The notes beneath the pieces were generated by a model. The model saw only the letters and a list, made by a program, of their open reading frames with translations, was not told where the DNA came from and did not search any database. Below are positions 55,499-64,000 of a stretch of DNA of 64,000 bases, piece by piece. Where the stretch lies: NCBI GenBank assembly GCA_019279435.1, contig JAAALK010000082.1, positions 75,488,989 to 75,552,988 on the forward strand, in the 5' to 3' direction. This stretch comes from Zizania palustris. Taxonomy: Eukaryota; Streptophyta; Magnoliopsida; Poales; Poaceae. Each line of letters opens with the position of its first letter. Position 1 is the first letter of the stretch. The translations under genes and the position numbers were made by a program.

Positions 55499-58400
55499 TT
55501 ATGCGAAGTATCGCTTTAGGTGCTCCGCATGCCAAGTATGTGCTAACTCTTTACCTTCTAAATTAGCTAACTTAAAAGAGCCAGTGCGTCCTGAACGAAC
55601 AATTAGATATGGACCTTCCCATTTATTTATTTCCTAACTTCCCTGGCGCTATAATGCTTCATAGAACAAGATGACCCGGTCTTAGTTCATTGAGCTTAAC
55701 CTTCGGGTCAAACCAAGCCTTCGTCTGCTGATGATACTTTGATAAATTTGCCACAGCTTGAAGTCTTGTTTCTTCTGATAAATCTAGTGAAGCTTGTCTT
55801 TCTTCTTCAATCTCCGGTTCGGTGCTGCGAAACGAACCTCCTTTGAGCTCCGTTGGAGTCATAGCTTCATCTCCGAATAGTAGTCTGAATGGAGTAAAAC
55901 CTGTGGACCTTGTTTGCGTAGTCCGAATGGACCACAAAATCTTCGGAAGCTCTTCGGTCCACAATCCCTTTGCTAATCCTACTATCCTTCGATTTAACCC
56001 TGACAAAATATTTCCATTGGCTCTTTCTACAGCTCCATTAGACTGAGGATGCCTCACTGCAGCAAAACATAACTAAATGCCTAGATCTTCGCAAAATTTC
56101 CTGAAAGGTTCTGCATCGAATTGTGTTCCATTATCAACTGTAAGTTGCCTAGGCACTCCGAACCGGCAAATGATGTTCTTCCAAAAGAATTTCTGTACGT
56201 TGTTCGAAGTGCTGTTAGGGGTTCTGCTTCTACCCACTTAGAAAAATATTCAATAGCTACCACTGCGAACTTCAGATTTCCCTTGGCTACTGGAAAGGGA
56301 CCAATTAAATCCATACCCCATCTGGCCATAGGCCATACTGGAGCAATAACTTGAAGAGCTGTTGGTGGGCGATGACTTCGTAGACCCATCCACTGGCATC
56401 CTTGACAAGTGCGGACTAAGCTTTCTGCATCAGCTGTTATTGTAGGTCAATAAAGCCCCTGGCGAAGTGTTTTTCCTGCCAAAGCTCGAGGGGCTAAATG
56501 ACTACCGCAAAGGCCTTCATGAATTTCTCGAAGAATTTCTTGACATTCGGCTTGAGATATACATCGGAGTAGAGGGGAACATACTCCGGCCTTGTATAAA
56601 ATACCGTTGATTACTTGATAATTTCTAGCTCTAAGCTTCAAACTTGACAGCTGTGGCTCTTCAAGCAAATTTGTTCCTCCCTGTAAAAGTTCCATGATCG
56701 AATTTTTCCAATCTGCACTAGGAATGCAAAGAATCTCTGCAGAGGGAATTTGTGGCACCGAAGGTATATTGAGCTCCTCATAGAAAGCTTCTTCTGGTAC
56801 ATCCACAGCTCCGGCTGCAGCTTTTGCTAAGATGTTCGCTTGCATATTTTCTGCTCTTGGTATACTCCTAATGGAAATACCCTCGAAGTGTGCTTCGATT
56901 TTACGGATTTCTTCTAAGTACTTTGCAAGCTGTGGATGCCGAACCTGGAAACTTTTATCTACGTGCCCTGCTACTATCTGAGAATCTGTCTTTATAATAA
57001 TTCTTGTAGCCCCTAGAGCACGTGCTTTTCGGAGTCCCAATAAAATCCCTTCGTACTCCGCTATATTATTGGTAGACTTAAAGTTGAGTCTTGCGGAGTA
57101 CATTGCTCTTTGCCCTGAAGGCGAAATTAATACTGCTCCGATGCCTGCTCCGGATGCTCGGAAAGCCCCATCGGAGTAAACAGTCCAAACTCCGTCACTT
57201 GACTTCTCCGGAACCAAATTTGCAGGTGGAGTCCATTCTGCTTCAAAATCTGCTAAAACTTGCGATTTGATTGCTGTCCTTGCCAGAAAAGATATGCCAA
57301 AGAGTGCTAGCTCAACTGCCCACTTCCCAATCCTTCCAGTGGAATCCTTACTTCGAAGCATATCTCCCAAAGGATACGAAGTTGGTACAATTACATTGTG
57401 TGCCAAAAAATAATGTCTTAATTTCCTCGAAGCCATTATCAAAGCATAAACGAACTTCTCGAGTTCGGAGTATCTTGTCTTCGCTCCTGATAATTCTTCG
57501 GATACAAAATAAACAGGATTTTGGACCAACTTCCCATTGAAATCCACTTCTCTGACAAGGACTGCACTAACAGCAGAACCTGTAGCTGCAAGGTAGAGGA
57601 GTAGGGTTTCGTCCGCAGTAGGCACCGTGAGTGTAGAAAGATTACTGAGATACTCTTTAATATCTTCGAAGCTTTTCTGACACTCCGGTGTCCATGAAAA
57701 ATCTTCGGACCCTTTCAATGCTTTAAATATAGGCAAGCTTCTCTCCGCAGACCTGGATAAAAACCTGCTAAGTGCTGCCAGACGCCCAGTCAGCTTTTGC
57801 ACTTGCTTTAAATTTTCCGGAGGAGCCATCTTTTGTAGCGCAGTTATTTGAGTAGGGCTAGCTTCAATCCCCCTGCTTGAAACTAAATACCCTAAAAATT
57901 TTCCAGCCTTATCACCGAAGATACATTTTTCGGGGTTAAGACGAATCCCACATGCCCGAAGGCTATTGAATGTTTCTGCTAAGTCTAGGCTATGTTGGTG
58001 CTTTAAAGCACTCTTTATTACAATATCATCCATATAGGCCTCCACATTACGACCTAATTGATGACCTAGAGCCTTAGCGACTAACCTCGAAAAAGTAGCC
58101 CCGGCATTTCTTAAGCCGAAGGGCATTCTTACATAACAAAAGACTCCCGAAGGAGTTACAAAGCTTGTCTTGATCTCATCTTCGCGCTTCAACCATATTT
58201 GATGGTAACCAGAATACGCGTCGAGGAAGCTTAATAACTCCGAACCTGCGGTGGAGTCGACCAATTGATCAATTCAGGGCATGGGGTAGGGGTCACGAGG
58301 GCATGCTTTATTCAAGGATGTGAAATCAATGCACATGCGCCACTTTCCGGAAGACTTCTTTCTGACGAAGACTGGGTTGGCTAACCATTCTGTGTGAGCC

Positions 58401-59751
58401 ACTTCTCTGATAATTCCAGCCTTCAACAATTTATCAACTTCGTCTTTTGCTAGAGCAGCTCTTTCTGCAGACATTTTCCGGAGTCCTTGCCGAACAGGAC
58501 GGGCCTTCGGGTTTACAAGTAAACTATGTTCGATGATATCCCGATCGACTCCGGTGATATCTTCGTCAGACCAAGCGAAGACATCTAAATTTTCTTCCAC
58601 CACTTTTCCAAGGAAGTTGCAACTTCTGGAGGTAAATCTTTACCAAATTGAAATGTATATTCTTTACCATCTTTAACGATGACCTTCGCTGCAATCTCTC
58701 CTTCAGGACTCGGTCTCGGAAAGGATTTCTTCGAAGCTTCGGAAGGGGCTGAAAAAATTTCTTGATTATCTTGTACATTGTTTACTTGTCTTGGATCAAG
58801 AGGGGGACCATGACCATATTCCACTCTCCGAGCGATAGCTTGATCTCCAAAGACAGTAAGGACTCCTGCTTGTGTGGGCATCTTCATGCACAAATAATTG
58901 TGATGCGCCACAGCTCCGAACTGGTTTAGCATGCCTCTTCCGAAGATTACATTGTAAGCATACGGGGCATCTACAACATCGAAGATTACTTCCTCAGTTC
59001 GGGCCAACAAACCTTCTCCGAAGGTAACTTCCAGGCCTATTTGGCCAAGTGCATCAAGCGGAGGTCCTGTGAAGCCTTGCAAGGGACGAGCCGCTAGAAG
59101 GAGATGCTTTCTGGAGATGCACAATTGATCGAAGGCTTGAACAAAAATGATGTCTGCCGAACTACCTCCGTCAATCAATACCCTTCGAACATCAGTACCC
59201 GCAATATCAGCAGTGATGACAAGTGGGTCTGCATGCGGGAACTTAATGTCAGCTGCATCCTCCGCAGAAAAGGATATCGGTACATGAGACCACTCCGGCA
59301 TTGCAGCTGCAGATGACGAAGTTCCAATATGGCCTACTTCTCTGACGTAGTCTCTTCGCTGTCTCTTTGACATGCTTCCGAGGGTACCTCCTCCGGAGAT
59401 GGGGAGGACTATTCTTTTCCCTCGGTCTTGCCCTTCCTCTTGCTTCGGAGGTGGCATAACATTGGCCACTGGAGGGTGTCTTGCGGCATCAAAGTTTTCT
59501 ATCCGCGCCACAGCCTTAACCGACTCTGGGCACGCTGCAGCTGGAACTCGGTCGGTAGTACCTCGACCCGAAGTTCTTTCTAGATACTCTCCTCTTAGAG
59601 TAAGTATAGCCTTGCAAGTATCAGTTGCGTGGCTTCGATTTTCTCCATGGATGCAGCAGAAAAGGGTCTGGCCCTTGCCAACCGTTTTCCCTGGCGGCCT
59701 CCAGCCACTGGCCTTGTTCCCCGAAGACTGTGGAGCTCTCTGTGTAAACTT
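55499..59751 (-). pseudogene. pol: T1b pol: protease, RT, two RNase H domains, integrase
   Basis: It continues the gag frame beyond the TAG at 59752. The protease is RRVLIDGGSSADIIFV near 59175. A one-base loss in an A run near 58605 shifts the frame. TGA near 58272 replaces Arg before IDQLVDS. RT has YMDDIVIKS near 58030. The second RNase H is YSDGAFRASGAGIGAV, with the late catalytic position read as Asn (QANILAK, against QADALAK in T2b). A Trp-to-TGA stop lies near 56446. Integrase has MDLIGPFPVAKG near 56310, a frameshift near 56215, then HPQSNGAVERANGNI (56050). The end matches EHLKRYF. The catalytic motifs are thus recognisable apart from the RNase H Asn, but the frame is broken several times. 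Confidence 0.92.
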
Positions 59752-60891
59752 CTATGGGGGTGCAATATTCAAGACTTCAGAACGAGGGTGCTTTTGCCCT
59801 CTTCTCCGATCATGTTGGACTTCGAAGACTGGTTCTTGCGGCTGTGCCGAAGTTTTTACTTCTACTTTAACTTCTTGCAATATGGATGAAGTAGCTGCAG
59901 TTCTTCGAAGCCAACCCTCTTCTAACCTCGCATAGTCCTCGAAGTATGACATCAGCTGAGAGACCGAGGAGATGCTTTTCCGATGAAGCTTATCCAGGAG
60001 GCCTTGATGAGTGACGCCTTCCCGAGCTGCATCAACTACCGAAGATGCAGACAACCCCCGGATCTGCGACTTCGTATGAGCGAAGCGCTTGAAATATTGC
60101 CTCAATGTCTCTCCAGGGAGCTGTTTCACCTGGAAAAGGCTTCCCATTGACATCGGAGGCACGAAGGTGCCTTGAAAATTGCTTACAAACTTCTTCTTCA
60201 GCTGTCCCCATGAATTAATTGATCCTGGCTTCAAAGACCAGAACCACCTTAATGCCACTCCTTGAAGAGCTAAGGGGAAGCACTTTGCCATGGTGTCTCG
60301 AACTCCTCCGCTAGCTTCAATTGCTAGGGCATAAGAACGAACAAACTCTCCGGGATCTTCATCTCCAGCATACTTACAGAGCTTCGAAGTCTTGAACTTC
60401 GGATCAAAGTGAACTTTCTGTAGCTCAGGATGCAGCGGAGATTCATTATCGAAGGAGGCATTCTCCGGGGCTTCGGGATAATCGGGTTCGTCATCTTCGG
60501 GCACTTCTGGGATAGCTGGTATGGCTTGAGAGCGAAGCCTGTTCGCAGCTTCTTGTCGCCATCTTGCTACTTCAGCTCGAAGGTTGGCCATTTGAGTGGC
60601 CATATCTCCAAGATTATCTTCATCTCCTCCGGAAGGATCTTCCGGGTCTTGAGGACTAGTAGGATCAGTTCGAAGTGGGATGGAAGGTGGAAGAGGGATT
60701 CCAGGTGGTCGAAGTATGGAAGGATTTGGCGGAGAAGCTCCGTATGTTCGAGGGATGGAAACTCCTTCCGGAGTTTGAGGTGGAGGGAAAGTCGAAGGCC
60801 CTCCGACTTCGACCGTGTCGGACAGGGTCTCTCCGGAGATCCGAGAAGACCTCCGAACAGGGTTACGAGGTGCGCTCTGCTTAGGAGGCAT
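59752..60891 (-). CDS. gag: T1b gag (379 aa, ended by an in-frame TAG)
   Basis: The ATG at 60891 starts MPPKQSAPRNPVRRSSR. A Pro/Ser-rich N-terminus, a short helix (ANLRAEVARWRQEA) and the gag domain (ALRWFWSLKPGSINSW) follow. The frame ends in TAG at 59752, before the CX2HX5HX4C knuckle. T1a reads through here, so the stop is probably a mutation in this copy. The rest of the polyprotein continues in the same frame. Confidence 0.88.
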   Translation of the reverse strand: MPPKQSAPRNPVRRSSRISGETLSDTVEVGGPSTFPPPQTPEGVSIPRTYGASPPNPSILRPPGIPLPPSIPLRTDPTSPQDPEDPSGGDEDNLGDMATQMANLRAEVARWRQEAANRLRSQAIPAIPEVPEDDEPDYPEAPENASFDNESPLHPELQKVHFDPKFKTSKLCKYAGDEDPGEFVRSYALAIEASGGVRDTMAKCFPLALQGVALRWFWSLKPGSINSWGQLKKKFVSNFQGTFVPPMSMGSLFQVKQLPGETLRQYFKRFAHTKSQIRGLSASSVVDAAREGVTHQGLLDKLHRKSISSVSQLMSYFEDYARLEEGWLRRTAATSSILQEVKVEVKTSAQPQEPVFEVQHDRRRGQKHPRSEVLNIAPP

Positions 60892-60934
60892 GATGTAGGA
60901 AGTTGGTAGAGAATGAAGTTTTTCGAACTAGGTT

Positions 60935-60951
60935 CCCCACGGACGGCGCCA
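60935..60951 (-). other. T1b primer-binding site, tRNA-Asp-like
   Basis: The minus strand reads TGGCGCCGTCCGTGGGG, two bases from the 5' LTR; same as T1a (one base different) and T2b. Confidence 0.65.
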
Positions 60952-60953
60952 AC

Positions 60954-61448
60954 TGTTGGCGTAAAAGATTACGCTAACAGGTTTCTGTAGATTAGAAACT
61001 AACAAACGAAGTGTTTGCGAAGTGAACTGTTCTAAGCCTCCGAAAGGATAATAACTTAGAATAGTTCGAATGTGTGTATTGAATAACTTGTATTCGATCC
61101 CTATTACAGGGTGAAATGGGGGGTATTTATAGGCCCAAATATTAAGGAAAAGACCTATTTACCCCTCTGTTACAACGGACATAGTAGAAACTATTCGGTA
61201 CCCTTGATAGGGCTAAAATGGTAAAAGACTAATCTAATAATATAAAAGATAAATCTTCCATCTTAGCTGGCAATAAAGATCTTGAAAAGCCTTAGTTCGA
61301 AGATGTACTCCGAACCAATGCCTATCTTCGTACTTCGAGCTTGATTCAGGGTATCTTCGAAGATGGATGTTTGGAAACCTTCGAATCCATTATCTGCTTT
61401 TGTGCTGTTACGGCAATAACCCCGAAGATGGGATATTTTCCCCCAACA
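60954..61448 (-). repeat. T1b 5' LTR (495 bp)
   Basis: Same length as the left copy with about nine substitutions and no gaps. The minus-strand TATA box is at 61124-61131. Followed by target copy ATAGC. Confidence 0.95.
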
Positions 61449-61552
61449 ATAGCGCCTGCTTTTGTATCCAAATTGCGTAATAAAATCACCAGACAAGTGT
61501 TTTCGCCCAGAACGAAACGCGCAACGGCTCTAAGAATTTCGCTTCACCGAAG

Positions 61553-62210
61553 CAATCGGGTTCTGAGCCCCGGCTCGACGCACCCTCGCTATCGGGTTCC
61601 GAGCTCCGGCTCGATGCACCCTCGCTCTCGAGTTCCGATCTCTGGCTCGAAGCACCCTCACAATCGGGTTCCAAGCTCCGGCTCGACGCACCCTCGCAAT
61701 CGGGTTCCGAGCTCTGGCTCGAGGCACCCTCGCTATCGGGTTCCGAGCTCCGGCTCGACGCACCCTCGCAATCGGGTTCCGAGCTCTAGCTCGACGCACC
61801 CTCGCTACCGGGTTCCGAGCTCTGGCTCGAAGCACCCTCGCAATCGGGTTCCGAGCTCCGGCTCGACGCACCCTCGCTATCGGGTTCCAAGCTCCGGCTC
61901 GACGCACCCTCGCTATTGGGTTCCGAGCTCCGGCTCAACGCACCCTCGCTACCGGGTTCCGAGCTCCGGCTCGAAGCACCCTCGCAATCGGGTTCCCAGC
62001 TCTGGCTCGACGCACCCTCGCAATCGGGTTCCGAGCTCCGGCTCGACGCACCCTCGCTATCGGGTTCCAAGCTCCGGCTCGATGCACCCTCGCTATCGGG
62101 TTCCGAGCTCCGGCTCGACGCACCCTCGCAATCGGGTTCCGAGCTCCGGCTCGACGCACCCTCGCTACAGGGTTCCGAGCTCCGGCTCGATGCACCCTCG
62201 CACTCGGATT
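61553..62210 (+). repeat. 36-bp tandem array in T2b, about 18 units
   Basis: Each unit carries TCGGGTTCCGAGCTCCGGCT followed by CGACGCACCCTCG, with small variation (CTAT or CAAT at the start). The period is divisible by three, which opens long repeated frames on both strands (for example HPRYRVPSSGST). These are not genes. Confidence 0.95.
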
Positions 62211-62725
62211 CCTAGGTCCCGTCCGAAGTACGCCGCCCCCGTACGTGTGATGCATTCAACGCGCCTTCCTCCTAGCTGGTTAGCGCCTAGCCGGCCAACC
62301 GACTACCCGCTAAGGAGGGGGGAAGGGAAGGAGCAAGGCGAAAGACTTCAACCGCGTGTATTGGAAACACGGAGGGCGTACAATGTTTATTACAAATCAA
62401 AGACAGAAGAGAGGAATCAAGAGAAGTTCTCGTCCAAGCCAAGCAAGAACCGAAGGCCTCCTCGGTCGGAGGGGCCACCCGAGCCGAAGCGCGCTTCGGT
62501 CGAAGGCCCGGGCGCGGTTCGCGCAGACCTCTCCTTTCTCTTCCTTTGCTCCTCCTCCTTCTTCTGGGCGGGAAAGGCCCTCTGGTCTTCTTGAAGCTGG
62601 GCCCAGCTACGCAGATCGCCCCCCGGGGGGCGCTTCGTCCAAGCCAGCTTCCATATCAGACCAGTCAACTGGTTCGGGAGATGAAGACAGGGAGCGGGGC
62701 CCCCTTTCTTCTTCCTTGACATGGT
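62211..62725. other. T2b spacer between tandem array and antisense coding exon
   Basis: No gene is certain. A 101-codon basic frame on the minus strand (62722-62417) follows the antisense stop and could be untranslated sequence or a lost exon. I see no family match. Confidence 0.4.
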
Positions 62726-64000
62726 TCAGAAGGATCCCGGATGCAGGCTCGAAGACGAAGGAAGCGGAAGCCCAGACGCTTCGAGATGCCGAAGGATCCC
62801 ATAAGCGGCCACCCGAGCAGACACCTCGCCGTACTGCGCCACGGTAAGGTGTATTTGCCGGATGGCGGACTGGATAAACTTCACCCGACGGACCAGGGGC
62901 TCCCGGGCGATGTCAAACGTGCCACAGCCAGTGCCGTAGCGCGCCAGCACTTTCCGGAGGGACTCCGCGGCATCAGCCGCCGTCTTCCCGGCCTCGGCAA
63001 GCGCCTCGGTCACCTCCCCATTCCGGGCGTGGAGGTCCACCTCGACCCGCTCCATCTGGGCCACCCGGGTCTCGAGGTCTTCGGCGTTAGCTGCCGCCTC
63101 CGAGGCTTGGGTCCGGAGCACGGACACCTCCCCCTCGAGCCGCTCCGCTTCCGCGGCCCGGGACCGAAGCCCCTTTGCTTCGGCAGCTCGGGCTCGGACG
63201 GCGTCGATCTCCGCCTCCAGCTCGTCGGCTCGGGCGGCCCGAGCGCGGAGCCCCTCCAACTCCGCGACGCGAGTCTTGAGGGAGTCCATCTCCGCCACTT
63301 GGGCCTCGAGTGCTTCGACCCTTGCTGCCTGGAGCCGGAGGGCCTCGACCTCCGATGACTGCTCGCGAGCCAGCCTCTCCGCGGTAGCCACTCGGGCCGC
63401 GAGTTCCGCGACGTCTGCCTCGCGGTGTTGGCGTTCGGAGAGCAGGGCCATCAGCTGCCCCTGCGCCAATGCAACCACCTGCACGCAAGGAAGATGATCA
63501 GAAGAAGAGCTAGGGGCTCATCAAATGCACTCCAAGAGGGTACCTGTCCCGCTGCAGTCTCGATGGCCCTGCCGAGGTCCAGGCCATCTGATAGCCCCAA
63601 TTCATCTATTACTGGGGCCTCGCCCAGCCGTAAGTAATAATCGTGGACCGGGGCCACCCTGGATGCGAAGTCCTCACCATACGCCAAGAAGGCGCGCAGG
63701 AGGGGCACGGTGGTGCGCGCGCCTTGAGGGTCGGAAGGGGGCTGAGGCCGGACCTCTACGTCTTCGACGGCCTCTGGAGAGGCCCTTTCGGAGGTTCCGG
63801 ACTCCGTTCCGTCCTGTTGGTCCGAAGCCTCCCTCGTGCCGACAGGGGCTCTGGACCTCGCATCCGGAGCGTCGTCTGGGAGCGGGGCGACTGGCTCGAC
63901 GCCCCGAGCCGATGTGCCTGTGCAGGCAAGCAAGAGCTAAGGCCGAGAAGGCCCCAACGTTTAAGGAAAGGATGGGTAAGCTATCGTACCTTCGTCCGCA
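62726..64000 (-). CDS. T2b antisense gene, 3' exons (coiled-coil protein)
   Basis: Minus-strand exons: end of one exon at 64000-63990, intron 63989-63918, exon 63917-63544, intron 63543-63479, exon 63478-62726 ending in TGA. Junctions CGAAG|GTA, ACAG|GC and CAG|GT and phases 1 and 0 match introns 2 and 3 of the T1b gene. The last exon is a long Ala/Glu/Arg/Leu heptad array (coiled coil), followed by a conserved GEVSARVAAYGILRHLE segment (T1b: GELSGQVAVVGLLRYYE). No stop is seen within the visible exons. The first exons are outside the window. Confidence 0.7.

Larger units (their letters stand above)
50041..61448 (-). mobile_element. T1b: structurally complete Tat-lineage gypsy element (11.4 kb)
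   Basis: Two 495-bp LTRs (50041-50535, 60954-61448) are flanked by ATAGC (50036-50040 and 61449-61453). Minus strand: primer site, gag, protease, RT, two RNase H domains, integrase. Plus strand, between integrase and 3' LTR: an intron-containing antisense gene. About nine differences between LTRs by eye. Gag-pol has stops and frameshifts, so the copy is not autonomous. It sits inside T2b. Confidence 0.95.
61449..64000 (+). mobile_element. T2b: 3' part after the T1b insertion
   Basis: It starts with the second ATAGC and continues T2b downstream of pol. It holds a 36-bp tandem array and, on the minus strand, exons of the antisense gene. The 3' LTR is not reached. Confidence 0.85.

Noticed and set aside
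61341..62594. 417-codon plus-strand frame with HPRYRVPSSGST repeats
   Set aside because: A by-product of the 36-bp tandem array, with equal open frames on the other strand.
62741..63358. 205-codon plus-strand frame
   Set aside because: Shadow of the heptad-rich exon on the minus strand; Gly/Leu/His-rich product with no domain.
1..64000. Host genes, tRNA or rRNA genes
   Set aside because: Both strands were read through for domain motifs and tRNA-like sequence; only primer-binding sites complementary to tRNA ends were seen.

Overview
The window looks like intergenic heterochromatin of a grass (Poaceae) nuclear genome. It is made almost entirely of LTR retrotransposons nested in one another. 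The evidence is Sirevirus-type Ty1/copia elements with long gag proteins and repeated polypurine tracts, Tat-lineage Ty3/gypsy elements with a second RNase H and an antisense PF04195-like gene, a CACTA transposase, a decayed L1-type LINE, and no host gene, rRNA or tRNA gene that I can recognise. I cannot name the species.

Left block, 1-5697. A Tat element (T1a, minus strand, gag plus 5' LTR, running off the left edge) sits in an LTR piece (2064-2809). That piece sits in a large gypsy-type LTR (2810-5091), which itself interrupts the gag of a Sirevirus, S3 (5092-5697).

Middle block, 5698-31250. S3 is the scaffold. A very young, apparently intact Sirevirus, S1 (5698-16403, duplicated target TCCAT), landed on the S3 gag start codon. 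A second, crippled Sirevirus, S2 (16732-27533, duplicated target TAATT), landed in the S3 LTR. The S3 LTR (16474-16731 plus 27534-30271) carries a primer site and gag on one side and polypurine tracts and 3' internal sequence of another copy on the other. It is therefore one LTR shared by two tandem elements. S1 LTRs carry 35 copies of a 15-bp tandem repeat.

31250-39603. A truncated gypsy element (F) lies in a CACTA transposase gene (34494-35573). Repeat-rich noncoding DNA, a degenerate LINE reverse transcriptase (36880-37760) and the 5' end of a plus-strand copia element (gag 39391-39603) follow.

Right block, 39604-64000. A chain of successive insertions opens one inside the next: copia > large gypsy LTR (39604) > LTR K (41174) > Tat element T2a (42232) > an 89-bp T1-like LTR sliver (44026) > Tat element T2b (44115-50040, resuming at 61449) > Tat element T1b (50041-61448, duplicated target ATAGC). 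T1b is structurally complete. Its gag-pol is on the minus strand. On the plus strand, between pol and the 3' LTR, it carries an antisense gene with its own TATA box, several introns and a PF04195-like domain. Remnants of the same gene, with the same intron positions, are present in T2b and in part in T2a.

Among elements whose coding region lies largely in the window, only S1 has an uninterrupted gag and pol; the T1a gag is open but runs off the edge. The others carry nonsense codons, frameshifts or deletions. All alignments and difference counts were made by eye.
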